From positions 558,001 to 622,000 of the forward strand of contig NZ_OCMT01000002.1 in assembly GCF_900215335.1 (NCBI RefSeq): a stretch of DNA of 64,000 nt, given 5' to 3'. The position numbers and the translations under genes are program-made. The notes under the pieces were generated by a model. That model was not told where the DNA came from. It searched no databases and saw nothing but the letters and a program-made list of their open reading frames with translations. Of this stretch, positions 52,849 to 62,561 are shown piece by piece. Numbering within the stretch: position 1 is the stretch's first letter; each line of letters opens with the position of its first letter. The DNA is from Pedobacter xixiisoli. Its GTDB lineage: Bacteria; Bacteroidota; Bacteroidia; Sphingobacteriales; Sphingobacteriaceae.

Positions 52849-54078
52849 ATGCGTTTAAAATTGCCTACCCTTTTACTGTTCATACTGCTGTTTAAAGTGG
52901 CGTCGTTCGCTCAAAGTAATTTCACCATTAGTGGTGTGGTAAGAGACGATAAAGAAACTATTCCTGGTGCGGCAATCTATTTAAGCGGCACCAAGATATC
53001 TACCATTACCAATAACGAAGGAAAATTTAGTTTAGGGAAACTCCCAGCGGGAAATTATGATGTATTGATTCAGGTGGTAGGTTACCTTCCCTATTCCAAA
53101 AGCATTACCATTTCAGATAAAAATATCTATATAGACGCCACCATAAAGGCAAATGCGGTAACTTTAAACGAGGTAGTTATCAAGCCAGATCCCAACCGTT
53201 TGAGGTACTTAAACCTATTCAAAGACTTCTTTATCGGTCAAACACCTAATTCTAGAGAGTGCAAAATCTTAAATAGTCACGTACTTCGTATCGATTATAA
53301 CAAACAAAGCAAAATATTATCTGTAGGTAGCGATGAATTCCTGATTATAGAAAATAAGGCGCTAGGTTATAAAATCAAGTATTTACTGCAAAACTTCGAG
53401 TACGATTACAGCACTCGCATCGTTTATTTTGCTGGCTTTCCATTTTTTGAGGAAATGAAAGGTTCCAAATCTAGAATCAACAAATGGAACAAAAAACGTA
53501 ATATCGCCTATTACGGTTCTTCGCAGCACTTTTTTCAATCCCTATATCAGGGAACATCAGAAACAGAAGGCTTTGTAATACATAAGCTAGCAACTATTGG
53601 CAATAAAAACAGGTTGCCAGACAGTACCATCAATGCTAATATCAAACGGCTTTCTGCTGGACCGCGAGCCATTAACATGCTTACGTTTACCAAAGATGAT
53701 TCGCTTAACTTTTGGCTTAAAGAGCGTAGCAAACCTAAGGCTATGGCAGTATTGAACAAAGCAAAAGTACTCACAGATACACTAGTAAAAACCTACAATG
53801 AGGATGTAAAATCTGTTAATTTTACCGACGACCTTTTTGTGATGTATACCAAGGAAAAAGAGACAGAAGAATATGCGAACTTAGGCTTTTATGTAAGTCG
53901 AGCCCCAGATATGGGTAATTTTCAGGTTTCATTAATCAATTTATTAGAACCTCCTATCTTATTTTATAAAAGTGGTAGTATCGCTAATCCAAGAAGTTTT
54001 TTATACAAAGGTTTTTGGGCTTATGAAAAGATGGGTGATTCAGTTCCTATAGAATATAAACCGATCGTTCTAAAGTAG
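52849..54078 (+). CDS. Carboxypeptidase-regulatory-like domain protein, exported
   Basis: 409 residues. The signal ends VASFAQS. Residues about 22-105 form a carboxypeptidase D regulatory-like domain (ISGVVRDDKETIPGAAIYLSG split here as ISGVVRDD and IPGAAIYLSG). The remainder, with YYGSSQHFFQSLYQG and the late FLYKGFWAYEKMGDSVP, is a domain seen in many Bacteroidota surface proteins without known activity. It may be a remnant or relative of TonB-dependent receptors without the barrel. It stands alone after recN. Confidence 0.78.
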   Translation: MRLKLPTLLLFILLFKVASFAQSNFTISGVVRDDKETIPGAAIYLSGTKISTITNNEGKFSLGKLPAGNYDVLIQVVGYLPYSKSITISDKNIYIDATIKANAVTLNEVVIKPDPNRLRYLNLFKDFFIGQTPNSRECKILNSHVLRIDYNKQSKILSVGSDEFLIIENKALGYKIKYLLQNFEYDYSTRIVYFAGFPFFEEMKGSKSRINKWNKKRNIAYYGSSQHFFQSLYQGTSETEGFVIHKLATIGNKNRLPDSTINANIKRLSAGPRAINMLTFTKDDSLNFWLKERSKPKAMAVLNKAKVLTDTLVKTYNEDVKSVNFTDDLFVMYTKEKETEEYANLGFYVSRAPDMGNFQVSLINLLEPPILFYKSGSIANPRSFLYKGFWAYEKMGDSVPIEYKPIVLK

Positions 54079-54114
54079 TTTTGAAAAGCAATGGCAGTAT
54101 TTCTCATGATCCGA

Positions 54115-54175
54115 TAGTCCCGCTTTTCGACATTAGACCCGATTGCATCGGGAGCTGCCGCCTACAATCGGGTTT
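54115..54175. repeat. TAGTCCCGCTTT ... CAATCGGGTTT repeat, copy 1
   Basis: The ends TAGTCCCGCTTT (54115-54126) and CAATCGGGTTT (54165-54175) recur at 58785 and 58920. Inside, ACCCGATTG (54137-54145) pairs with CAATCGGGT (54165-54173). It may also serve as terminator for the gene upstream. Confidence 0.55.
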
Positions 54176-54233
54176 AATAAACTCACATTCTTACAAAATC
54201 GGCTAAAATTCCTGTCAGACGCCAATTTAAAAA

Positions 54234-54268
54234 GATTAAAATTACTAATATTTTTAGTAATTTTAATC
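54234..54268. promoter_or_regulatory. 15-pair perfect palindrome touching the radical SAM start codon
   Basis: GATTAAAATTACTAA (54234-54248) and TTAGTAATTTTAATC (54254-54268) are exact complements around a 5-base loop. The palindrome ends one base before the ATG at 54270. It could be an operator or an RNA hairpin that masks the start. Confidence 0.6.
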
Positions 54269-54269
54269 C

Positions 54270-55340
54270 ATGGATTTGGACGAGAAGAATAGAGAATACT
54301 TAAATGGTAGAGGAGCTCAGTTAAATACTGATAATCGTTTTCTAAAGAACAGCCTTAGCAAAGAACACATAGAGGCTATTGACGATTGGGAAATCACCAA
54401 TGAAAAAACCTCTTTCATTTTTAGTAGTGCAAAATCTATCGTTAATAAAGTAGAAAGTCCTGACGTGAATATGGTTTATTCGCTTAATCCATACCAAGGT
54501 TGCGAACATGGTTGTATTTATTGTTATGCCCGTAACTCTCACGAATATTGGGGCTACAGTGCAGGATTAGATTTTGAACGAAAAATCATCGTAAAAAAAG
54601 ATGCGCCCAAACTCTTCAAGAAATTCATAGAAAAAAAAGGTTGGGATGCACTACCTATCTCCATTTCTGGCAATACAGATTGTTATCAGCCATGCGAACG
54701 GAAGTTTCAACTTACCAGACAAATCCTAAAAATCGCTTTAGACTATAAACAACCTATTTCTATGATTACCAAGAACTCGCTTATCATTAGAGATTTGGAT
54801 ATTTTACAAGAAATGGCAAAGCATAAGTTGATTAGTGTCTATGTATCTATTACTTCCTTAAATGAAGATTTGAGACAAAAACTAGAGCCAAGAACTACCA
54901 CTGCCAAACAACGTTTAAAAGTAATTGAACAATTAAGCAAAGCCAACATACCAATGGGCGTAATGGCAGCACCAATGATACCGGGACTGAACAATCATGA
55001 AATACCTGCTATTTTAAAGGCAAGTGCCGATGCTGGTGCTATTGGAGCAGGTTATACTGTAGTTAGGCTCAACGGGGCTATTAGTAAAATATTTGAAGAT
55101 TGGTTAGCTAAAAACTTCCCTGATAGATTCGAAAAGGTTTGGCACCAAATTCAAGATTGCCATGGTGGAAATGTAAATGATAGCCGGTTTGGCGCAAGAA
55201 TGCGTGGAGAAGGAAATTTCGCCCAGCTAATGAGCAGCACTTTCAAATTACACTGCAAATTAAACGGATTAAACGTTAAAAAAATTGAGCTTGATAGTTC
55301 TTCTTTCAAAGTACCAAAAGCTCAACTAAATCTGTTTTAA
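54270..55340 (+). CDS. PA0069-type radical SAM protein (SplB-like)
   Basis: 356 residues. The iron-sulfur motif is CxxxCxxC with Cys78, Cys82 and Cys85 in GCEHGCIYCYAR. It follows SLNPYQ, and NSHEYWGYSAGLDFE comes after, the layout of the PA0069/Rv2578c group, related to spore photoproduct lyase. Later blocks include SGNTDCYQPCE and MAAPMIPGLN. The reaction of the group is unproven; a role in DNA photoproduct repair has been suggested for relatives. A striking palindrome directly precedes the start. Confidence 0.9.
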   Translation: MDLDEKNREYLNGRGAQLNTDNRFLKNSLSKEHIEAIDDWEITNEKTSFIFSSAKSIVNKVESPDVNMVYSLNPYQGCEHGCIYCYARNSHEYWGYSAGLDFERKIIVKKDAPKLFKKFIEKKGWDALPISISGNTDCYQPCERKFQLTRQILKIALDYKQPISMITKNSLIIRDLDILQEMAKHKLISVYVSITSLNEDLRQKLEPRTTTAKQRLKVIEQLSKANIPMGVMAAPMIPGLNNHEIPAILKASADAGAIGAGYTVVRLNGAISKIFEDWLAKNFPDRFEKVWHQIQDCHGGNVNDSRFGARMRGEGNFAQLMSSTFKLHCKLNGLNVKKIELDSSSFKVPKAQLNLF

Positions 55341-55352
55341 CGAAACAAAGTT

Positions 55353-55706
55353 CTATTTTTTCTTCTTGTATTCTATTTTAACATTACCAACTCCCTGATT
55401 TATTAATCCAATTTTCTTCGCAGATTTTTTAGATAAATCTATTATTCTGCCTACTACATGTGGCCCGCGGTCTTGAATGGTAACCTTGGTACTTTTCCCA
55501 TTGGACAAATTGGTCACTTTAACCTTGGTACCAAATGGCAAAGTTTTATGTGCTGCAATTTTTGTTGAATTTCTGAACGTAACCCCACTGGCAGTTTTCT
55601 TTCCATTAAACTTATCAGCATAATAAGATGCCTTTCCTGTTTGGCTAACCCTTTGACTACAAGCAAACAAAAACGAAACGGCTAAAAGTAGTAAACTAAT
55701 TCTCAT
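55353..55706 (-). CDS. RlpA-like double-psi beta-barrel lipoprotein
   Basis: 117 residues. A lipoprotein signal ends FAC. The rest is one RlpA-type double-psi beta-barrel: GKASYYADKFNGKKTASG, LPFGTKVKVTNLSNGK and IQDRGPHVVGRIIDLS, with the catalytic-type Asp in the last block. RlpA of Pseudomonas is a lytic transglycosylase acting on peptidoglycan without stem peptides. There is no SPOR domain here, so septal targeting is uncertain. It converges with the radical SAM gene, 12 bases apart. Confidence 0.9.
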   Translation of the reverse strand: MRISLLLLAVSFLFACSQRVSQTGKASYYADKFNGKKTASGVTFRNSTKIAAHKTLPFGTKVKVTNLSNGKSTKVTIQDRGPHVVGRIIDLSKKSAKKIGLINQGVGNVKIEYKKKK

Positions 55707-55726
55707 ATTAAACTATTTTATATTTT

Positions 55727-55817
55727 GCCACAGATGCACAGATTTATAATGTCAGATAATGAAATGTGCGTTGTATACCTAAATTCATTTTAAAATATTC
55801 ATCTGTGTATCTGTGGC
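55727..55817. repeat. CCACAGAT inverted repeat, long copy
   Basis: GCCACAGATGCACAGAT (55727-55743) pairs with the arm at 55801-55817 with one mismatch, around a 57-base loop. A short relative is at 43197-43238. It lies between the RlpA-like and clpC genes. Confidence 0.65.
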
Positions 55818-55855
55818 CATTTTCCAAAACACAAAACGAATTCATATTAATTAAA

Positions 55856-55888
55856 CATAAAAAAAGCCCCGAAATTACTTTCGGGGCT
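55856..55888 (-). terminator. Terminator of clpC
   Basis: AGCCCCGAAA and TTTCGGGGCT form a 10-pair stem with a 4-base loop; on the minus strand a run of seven T follows. It lies 15 bases after the clpC stop. Confidence 0.93.
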
Positions 55889-55902
55889 ATCTATTTTGAG
55901 GA

Positions 55903-58437
55903 TTATGCTCCTTCTTCTTTCTTTTTCTTCTTGCTACTTCCTTTCGGCGCAATTACGATTTCTTCTTTTTCTTTATCGTAATTTACTTCCAGCGTATCGC
56001 CTTCGTTTACTTCGCCTTTAAGAATTTCCTCAGCAATTGGATCTTCCAAGTATTTTTGGATAGCACGTTTCAACGGACGAGCACCAAAAGCGCTATCAAA
56101 ACCTTTTTCAGCAATGAAGCTTTTCGCTTCGTCGGTCAATTTAATTTGGTAACCCAAACCTTGTACTCTACCAAACAATGCTCTCAATTCAATATCAATG
56201 ATTTTGAAGATTTCTTCTTTACCAAGAGAATTGAATACGACTACGTCATCAATTCTATTTAAGAACTCAGGCGCAAAAGCACGTTTCAAAGCACTTTCAA
56301 TTACACCTCTACTGTGAGCTTCATTCTGACTAGTTTTAGCAGTTGTAGAGAAACCAACACCAGCACCGAAATCTTTCAGTTGGCGTGCACCAATGTTCGA
56401 TGTCATGATGATAATGGTATTTCTAAAATCAACTTTTCTGCCTAAACTATCAGTTAATTGACCTTCATCCAATACTTGCAATAAGATATTAAATACGTCT
56501 GGATGTGCTTTCTCAATCTCATCTAACAATACTACTGAGTATGGTTTACGACGAACTTTCTCCGTCAATTGACCACCTTCTTCGTAACCCACGTATCCTG
56601 GAGGCGCTCCCACTAAACGAGATACAGCAAATTTCTCCATGTATTCACTCATGTCGATTTGGATTAACGAATCTTCCGCGTCAAACATGAAACGAGCTAA
56701 TTCTTTTGCTAACTCAGTTTTACCAACACCAGTTGGACCTAAGAAAATAAAAGAACCAATTGGTTTCTTAGGATCTTTCAATCCGGCTCTAGTACGTTGG
56801 ATAGCCTTCGTTAATTTCTTAATCGCATCATCCTGACCAATAATTTTATCAGCAACCGTGTCGTACATATTCAATAGCTTGTTGCTATCGGTTTGTCCAA
56901 CACGTTGCAAAGGGATACCAGTCATCATTGAAACTACCTCAGCTACATTATCTTCAGAAACTTCATAACGTTTAGTTTTAGTTTCTGCTTCCCACTCAGC
57001 CTTAGCTTTATCCAATTCTTCCAGTAAGTTTTTCTCGGTATCACGTAGTTTAGCTGCCTCTTCATATTTTTGGCTTTTCACTACGCGGTTTTTCTCTAAC
57101 TTGATATCTTCTATTTTGCTTTCAATAGAAATGATATTATCAGGAACGTGAATGTTGGTCAAATGAACTCTAGAACCAGCTTCATCCAATGCATCAATCG
57201 CTTTATCAGGTAAGAATCTATCGGTGATATACCTAGATGTTAACGCCACACAAGCATTAATTGCCGCCTCTGTGTAAGTTACACCATGATGTTCTTCGTA
57301 TTTTTCTTTGATACGATTTAGAATTTCAATGGTTTCATCTGGCGTAGCAGGCTCAATCATCACCTTTTGGAAACGACGGTCTAAAGCACCATCTTTCTCA
57401 ATGTACTGACGATATTCATCTAGAGTTGTAGCACCGATACATTGTATTTCGCCTCTGGCCAAAGCGGGCTTAAACATGTTCGAAGCATCTAAAGAACCCG
57501 AAGCACCACCAGCACCTACAATGGTATGAATTTCATCGATAAACAAAATTACATCGGTAGATTTTTCTAGCTCGTTCATCACGGCTTTCATACGCTCCTC
57601 AAACTGACCACGGTATTTCGTACCTGCCACCAAAGAAGCTAAATCTAACGTAACTACACGTTTACCAAACAATACTCTAGAAACCTTGCGTTGTACAATG
57701 CGTAATGCCAAACCTTCGGCAATGGCACTTTTACCCACGCCAGGCTCACCAATCAATATTGGGTTGTTTTTCTTTCTACGCGATAAAATTTGCGACACAC
57801 GCTCAATTTCCTTCTCACGACCAACAATTGGGTCTAATCTACCTTCTTCAGCAGCACGTGTTAAATCTCTACCGAAATTATCTAGAACAGGAGTCTTTGA
57901 TTTAATATCCGAAACTTTCTTAGGAGCCGTAAAGCTTTCTTCCTCTTGGTAATCGTCATCGCCACCAGCAGTACCACCACCTTGCGCTTCGTCTCTAAAA
58001 CCGTTTTTATTAACTTCTACCTCTTGTTTAAAAATCTCGTAGTTAATACCATATTGCAATAAAATTTGCGATGCAATGTTGTCATCATCTCTTAAAATAG
58101 ATAACAATAAATGCTCTGTACCAATTAAATCGCTCTTAAATATTTTAGCCTCTAAATAGGTAATCTTTAAAACCTTTTCAGCTTGCTTGGTCAACGGGAT
58201 ATTACCCAAATTAACCGTAACGCTCGAAGTGCCTCTAACGGCCTCTTCAATAGAGCGGCGAAGTTTCAAGGTATCAACACTTAAAGATTTCAAAATCTTA
58301 ATCGCCATACCATCTCCTTCACGAATAAGGCCCAACAACAAGTGCTCAGCTCCTATATAATCGTGTCCTAACCTCAGGGCTTCTTCCCTGCTGAAAGAAA
58401 TCACGTCTTTAACTTGTGGTGAAAATTTAGCTTCCAT
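55903..58437 (-). CDS. clpC: ATP-dependent Clp protease ATPase subunit ClpC
   Basis: 844 residues. Two Clp_N repeats occupy about 1-145. The first AAA+ domain has Walker A GEPGVGKS (230-237) and [10 protein letters not shown] middle domain holds the UVR motif [10 protein letters not shown] (457-466). The second AAA+ domain has GPTGVGKT (567-574) and the ClpP-contacting VGF (694-696). It ends in a basic Lys-rich tail. It unfolds proteins for ClpP in the cytosol. No ctsR, mcsA or mcsB is adjacent, as expected outside Firmicutes. Confidence 0.96.
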   Translation of the reverse strand: MEAKFSPQVKDVISFSREEALRLGHDYIGAEHLLLGLIREGDGMAIKILKSLSVDTLKLRRSIEEAVRGTSSVTVNLGNIPLTKQAEKVLKITYLEAKIFKSDLIGTEHLLLSILRDDDNIASQILLQYGINYEIFKQEVEVNKNGFRDEAQGGGTAGGDDDYQEEESFTAPKKVSDIKSKTPVLDNFGRDLTRAAEEGRLDPIVGREKEIERVSQILSRRKKNNPILIGEPGVGKSAIAEGLALRIVQRKVSRVLFGKRVVTLDLASLVAGTKYRGQFEERMKAVMNELEKSTDVILFIDEIHTIVGAGGASGSLDASNMFKPALARGEIQCIGATTLDEYRQYIEKDGALDRRFQKVMIEPATPDETIEILNRIKEKYEEHHGVTYTEAAINACVALTSRYITDRFLPDKAIDALDEAGSRVHLTNIHVPDNIISIESKIEDIKLEKNRVVKSQKYEEAAKLRDTEKNLLEELDKAKAEWEAETKTKRYEVSEDNVAEVVSMMTGIPLQRVGQTDSNKLLNMYDTVADKIIGQDDAIKKLTKAIQRTRAGLKDPKKPIGSFIFLGPTGVGKTELAKELARFMFDAEDSLIQIDMSEYMEKFAVSRLVGAPPGYVGYEEGGQLTEKVRRKPYSVVLLDEIEKAHPDVFNILLQVLDEGQLTDSLGRKVDFRNTIIIMTSNIGARQLKDFGAGVGFSTTAKTSQNEAHSRGVIESALKRAFAPEFLNRIDDVVVFNSLGKEEIFKIIDIELRALFGRVQGLGYQIKLTDEAKSFIAEKGFDSAFGARPLKRAIQKYLEDPIAEEILKGEVNEGDTLEVNYDKEKEEIVIAPKGSSKKKKKEEGA

Positions 58438-58784
58438 AATCTGTATGTTATCGGGGACGACACTAAACTATAAATTTGTTTTATAAATACGGCGTCTCGA
58501 TTTTTATATTTTATCAACAATTACGCCATATTGGTGAATTAAGCCACCTTATCTCTTCATCTATAACAACCTTTTACCATAAATATGTTTTAAATGTTGC
58601 TTTTGTTACCCCATTTAAATAAGATTTTTACAATAATACATACGATAACGTAGCGATTGTCGGTTTTTTGTAAGCTTTAACAGCACCGTAATTACTGACA
58701 AAAGATACAAAATCTAGTAAAAAAGTAGAACTTTTGACAGTTTTTTTATTTTTTGAAAAGCAAAAACTGGAGTGCTGTTAATGT

Positions 58785-58930
58785 TAGTCCCGCTTTCCGT
58801 TGCAATCTTTTTGCTCGCACCGCTCTTAAATAATTGTCATGCTGAGTTTATCGAAGCATCTTTTACATACCAATCCTTCGACAAGCTCAGGATGACACTG
58901 GCAAAAAGTATTACCACTTCAATCGGGTTT
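58785..58930. repeat. TAGTCCCGCTTT ... CAATCGGGTTT repeat, copy 2, with another palindrome nested inside
   Basis: Outer ends are at 58785-58796 and 58920-58930. Inside lies a 21-base inverted repeat with three mismatches (58836-58856 with 58876-58896), with the core CTGAG and TCGAAG in one arm and CTTCGA and CTCAG in the other. The left half also contains CAATCTTTTTGC. Confidence 0.6.
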
Positions 58931-58953
58931 GGATAACAAAAGCCTGTACAAAC

Positions 58954-59000
58954 AACTTTGTCAATCTTCTATCCTTTTGCCTAAAAAGATTGACAAAGTT
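58954..59000. repeat. 15-pair perfect inverted repeat
   Basis: AACTTTGTCAATCTT (58954-58968) and AAGATTGACAAAGTT (58986-59000) are exact complements around a 17-base loop. No T run follows on either strand, so it is probably a dispersed repeat and not a terminator. Confidence 0.65.
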
Positions 59001-59170
59001 TAGTTTTGTTTGCACTAAAATCCTAGGCAAACCAAACTTAGCGTTCTTTGCGAATACTTAAAAAATATCTACGTTTAAATTAACCTCAAATAAAAAAAAT
59101 TCAGCAAATTATTGTAGATAAAATGCGTTGTTATTCAAGGCAATTTTTAATAGATTTACTTAAAAAAATA

Positions 59171-59590
59171 ATGGCAAATAGATTGATCACTCTAAGTTAT
59201 ATCATTATAGTGATATCGTTTTTAAGTTGCTCAGAAAACAAAATCTACTATGATATACCCCCGCTTATTGGAAAAGATATTGATGAAGCTAGAGAAATAC
59301 TGAAAGACCAAGAAGATAGAGAAAGGCCTTTTCGTAAATCAATTTCCCATAAACAAGATAATTACACAATTGATGGAAGAATACTGATTATTAAGTTTGA
59401 CCCAATAACAAGAAAAATCACACAAATTGATTTAGTTTATCCTAAGGGATATTCAGATAAAAGCGAAATTCTAAAGATTGGCAATTTAAAAGAAGAGACA
59501 GAAAATTATAAATGTGAAGTCTCCACCGACGACTGGACCTTATCTCCCTTTACCAGTTACAATGGTGTAACGATAATGCCAATACATTAA
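59171..59590 (+). CDS. Small lipoprotein of unknown function
   Basis: 139 residues from the ATG at 59171. The frame extends to 59123, but the later start gives a clean lipoprotein signal, MANRLITLSYIIIVISFLSC. The mature part has DIPPLIGKDIDEAREILKD, reminiscent of the start of a PASTA-like or similar small domain, then DGRILIIKFDPITRKI. No family is recognised with confidence. It converges with the Uma2 gene, 2 bases between the stops. Confidence 0.6.
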   Translation: MANRLITLSYIIIVISFLSCSENKIYYDIPPLIGKDIDEAREILKDQEDRERPFRKSISHKQDNYTIDGRILIIKFDPITRKITQIDLVYPKGYSDKSEILKIGNLKEETENYKCEVSTDDWTLSPFTSYNGVTIMPIH

Positions 59591-59592
59591 CG

Positions 59593-60219
59593 TTATAAAT
59601 CCTCAAAAACATCATCAAGTTTCAAAACAAAGCCTGGCAACACTGAAGAACCAACTTCTTCGCTTAACGTAAAAATCTTTGACGGTTGAAATTTGCCCTT
59701 ATCATCTAAGGTATAAATCAAAATATTTTGGTCGCTTTGACTAACTACCCAATATTCTCTTACGCCAAATTCTTCATAAACCTTGTACTTATGTAGTAAC
59801 TCTTTCTTATTATTTCCTGGGGACAGAATTTCTATCACCAAATCTGGAGCACCTAAACAACCGCGGTCGTCCAATTTACTTTTATCGCAAATCACACAGA
59901 GGTCTGGCTGCAAAACAGTATAGATATCTTTATCTGCTTTGCTACCTTTTGGAAAACGCACATCAAATGGAGCTACATAAACATCACAAGCTTTCCCCTT
60001 AAGAAAATTACCTATTGGTATAAATAAATTGGTCAAAACTTTTTGATGCACTCTTGACGGAGCTGGACTCATCTTGTAGATTTTCCCTTTAATCAGTTCT
60101 AATCTTTCCTCGAAAAGCCAGTTCAAATAATGCGCATAACTGTAAGTTAACGTCTCGTCGAGTTCGTTAACGGAATACACCTTCTCATCAGGTAATGGAT
60201 ATGTTTTCACTGTAGGCAT
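59593..60219 (-). CDS. Uma2-family (DUF820) putative endonuclease
   Basis: 208 residues from the ATG at 60219; a TTG two codons upstream is less likely. The PD-(D/E)XK-like core shows VLQPDLCVI (Asp108 when counted from the longer start), APDLVIEILSP with Glu132, and the typical helix and GVREYWVV. The family is abundant in cyanobacteria and some Bacteroidota, and its biological role is unsettled. It is single, with no partner gene that suggests a toxin or defence system. Confidence 0.85.
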   Translation of the reverse strand: MPTVKTYPLPDEKVYSVNELDETLTYSYAHYLNWLFEERLELIKGKIYKMSPAPSRVHQKVLTNLFIPIGNFLKGKACDVYVAPFDVRFPKGSKADKDIYTVLQPDLCVICDKSKLDDRGCLGAPDLVIEILSPGNNKKELLHKYKVYEEFGVREYWVVSQSDQNILIYTLDDKGKFQPSKIFTLSEEVGSSVLPGFVLKLDDVFEDL

Positions 60220-60314
60220 ACTCAAATTTAGCTAAAACCGATTAAAAAACAATTTTTTCTGAGTTCAAATCAAGCTTCAAAAAACTAATAAACACAAGAA
60301 ATACAGCGCAATAG

Positions 60315-62276
60315 CTAAAACTTCATCCTTTGAATACGCACTGCATTAAGGATAGCCAAAAACGCTACGCCAACGTCTGCAAAAACGGCTTCCCACATGG
60401 TAGCCAAGCCACCAGCGCCTAAAATCAAAACAACTGCTTTTACACCAAATGCCAAACCTATATTCTGATAAACTATCTTCTTCGTAGCACGACCGATTTT
60501 AATGGCAGTAGCAATCTTACTTGGCATATCGTTTTGTATCACAACATCCGCAGTTTCTATGGCAACATCACTTCCTAAAGCACCCATTGCCATCCCTACA
60601 TCGCTTAATGCTAAAACAGGAGCATCGTTAATCCCATCGCCCACAAAAGCAACCACCCTATTTGGTTCAGCTTTTATCTTTTCTAGTTGAGCAACTTTAT
60701 CTTCCGGCAGTAGATCTCCGTGTGCTTCATCCACTCCCAAATCTGTTGCTACTTTTTGTGTAATGGAAGTTTTGTCGCCACTAAGCATGACGATTTTATT
60801 TACTCCAACAGCATGTAAAGCAGTAATAGCCTGTTGAGCGTCTGTTTTAGCTTCATCAGCAATGGTTACAAAACCAGCATATTTTCCATCAATAGCCAAC
60901 AGTACGGTAGTTTCTACTTTCTCATCAACTTCATTAGGATAAGCAATACCAAATTGTTTAAGCAACTTGCCATTCCCTGCCAATACTTCATTACCATTAA
61001 TTTCAGCTGCTAATCCGTGACCAGCGATCTCCCTTACATTTCGGATTTTCAGCAAATTATCAGCGCCGCTATATTCCACAATTGCTTTGGCAATCGGGTG
61101 TGTAGATTGACTTTCAATACTAGCCAGATAACTGATAAACTCCTTTTCAGGGATTTCACCTTGTACTTCCTTAACCTTGAAAACTCCTTGTGTTAAGGTT
61201 CCTGTTTTATCTAGAACTACCGTATTTACTTTTGTGATTAAATCCAAGTAATTAGAACCTTTAAACAAAATACCGTTGGCAGATGCAGCTCCAATTCCTC
61301 CGAAATATCCCAATGGGATTGAAATGACCAAAGCGCAGGGGCAAGATATTACCAAGAACACTAAAGCACGGTACAACCAAACATTGAAATCGTAATTGGC
61401 GACAAAAAAGTAAGGCAATAAGGTTAAAGCGACTGCCAAGAAGAATACTATTGGGGTGTAGATTTTTGCGAACCTGCGTATCAACAATTCTGTTTTAGCC
61501 TTTTTCGCACTAGCATTTTGTACCAAGTCTAAAATTCTCGAAAGTGCGCTGTCTTCAAATTTCTTAGTAACCTTTAGCGTAATCACCCCCTCAAGGTTCA
61601 GCATTCCAGCTAGTACTTGCTCACCTTTTCTGATTGTTTTAGGTTTGCTTTCTCCTGTTAAAGCCGCAGTATTAAAACTTGCACTTTCACTTTCTAACTC
61701 TCCATCTAAAGGTGCTTTTTCTCCGGCTTTCAACTGAATAATTTCTCCAACAGCTACTTCTTTGGGATTTATGGAGATGTATTTGCCGTATCTGTAAACG
61801 GTTGCCGTATCTGGTCTTACATCCAATAAAGCTTTAATGTTATTTTTTGCCCTACTCACTGCAGCTCCCTGAAATAATTCTCCAATGCTGTAAAACAACA
61901 TCACCGCAACAGCTTCTGGATATTCGCCCAAAGCAAATGCGCCAATTGTCGCCAATGCCATTAAAAGAAATTCTGTAAAAATATCGCCTTTGGCTATGGT
62001 AGCGAAAGCTTCTTTAACTACTGGCCAAGCTACAGGGATATAAGCAAGTAAATACCAACCTAATCTTAAATATCCTTGAAAAAAAGAAAGCGAGAAATGA
62101 TCAAACACTATTGCAATCAGCAAAAGCACTAAGCTAGCTATTGCAGGTAAGTATGTTTTAAATGACGAAGCGTCACCATGATTGTGATCATGGTCGTGGT
62201 CATGTCTGTCGTTAGGTTTTTCGTGCTGGTGCTGATGTCCGCAGCATCCATCCGTATGATGTTGATGTGGTGCCAT
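60315..62276 (-). CDS. Zn/Cd/Pb-type heavy-metal P-type ATPase with His-rich N-terminus
   Basis: 653 residues. The first 34 are His- and Asp-rich with a CC pair and replace the usual heavy-metal-associated domain. Then come the PIB core: TGES (207-210), the metal site CPC (312-314) in helix six, the phosphorylated Asp356 in DKTGTLT, the HP motif in STHPIAKAI, GDGINDAPVLA, and a helix-eight Asp in FADVGVAF, typical of ZntA/CadA exporters. It pumps Zn2+ or Cd2+ out of the cytosol. No regulator is adjacent. Confidence 0.92.
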   Translation of the reverse strand: MAPHQHHTDGCCGHQHQHEKPNDRHDHDHDHNHGDASSFKTYLPAIASLVLLLIAIVFDHFSLSFFQGYLRLGWYLLAYIPVAWPVVKEAFATIAKGDIFTEFLLMALATIGAFALGEYPEAVAVMLFYSIGELFQGAAVSRAKNNIKALLDVRPDTATVYRYGKYISINPKEVAVGEIIQLKAGEKAPLDGELESESASFNTAALTGESKPKTIRKGEQVLAGMLNLEGVITLKVTKKFEDSALSRILDLVQNASAKKAKTELLIRRFAKIYTPIVFFLAVALTLLPYFFVANYDFNVWLYRALVFLVISCPCALVISIPLGYFGGIGAASANGILFKGSNYLDLITKVNTVVLDKTGTLTQGVFKVKEVQGEIPEKEFISYLASIESQSTHPIAKAIVEYSGADNLLKIRNVREIAGHGLAAEINGNEVLAGNGKLLKQFGIAYPNEVDEKVETTVLLAIDGKYAGFVTIADEAKTDAQQAITALHAVGVNKIVMLSGDKTSITQKVATDLGVDEAHGDLLPEDKVAQLEKIKAEPNRVVAFVGDGINDAPVLALSDVGMAMGALGSDVAIETADVVIQNDMPSKIATAIKIGRATKKIVYQNIGLAFGVKAVVLILGAGGLATMWEAVFADVGVAFLAILNAVRIQRMKF

Positions 62277-62405
62277 ATCCTTGTTTAGAATTATTCAAAA
62301 CTACGTTTTTTCTACACTGTAAAGTTTTAATTATGTCACATTATTTTTTTCGCTGCACAATAAAAAGTGTTAAATAATGTTAAATGAGTATAAAAACAAA
62401 TCAGC

Positions 62406-62492
62406 ATGAAAGCGTTCAGATTGTCTTCTTTCACCAATGAGTTTCTTCGGAAAATAGGATTGACCAAAATTTACGACTGGTTCAATAAGTAA
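62406..62492 (+). CDS. Possible 28-residue small protein
   Basis: A short frame of 28 codons with ATG and TAA encodes a peptide that reads as one amphipathic, basic helix (FTNEFLRKIGLTKIYDW is its centre). No promoter consensus or homologue is recognised. It fills part of the gap between the P-type ATPase and M13 peptidase genes. It could be chance. Confidence 0.25.
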   Translation: MKAFRLSSFTNEFLRKIGLTKIYDWFNK

Positions 62493-62561
62493 TATTTCTA
62501 TTAAGAATACGAATAGGTTTTTCTTTTTCTCTAACTTCATCTTTCTAATTTATTACAAAAG

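Larger units (their letters stand above)
58438..59170. other. Gene-free stretch between clpC and a lipoprotein gene
   Basis: Bases 58438-58780 hold the clpC upstream region, A/T-rich with no clear promoter consensus that I trust. From 58785 to 59000 there is a dense set of nested inverted repeats listed separately. A frame opening at 59123 is considered only an extension of the following gene. Confidence 0.6.

Noticed and set aside
59593..60219. Uma2 protein as part of a defence or toxin system
   Set aside because: It is a single gene with no partner, and the neighbours are unrelated.
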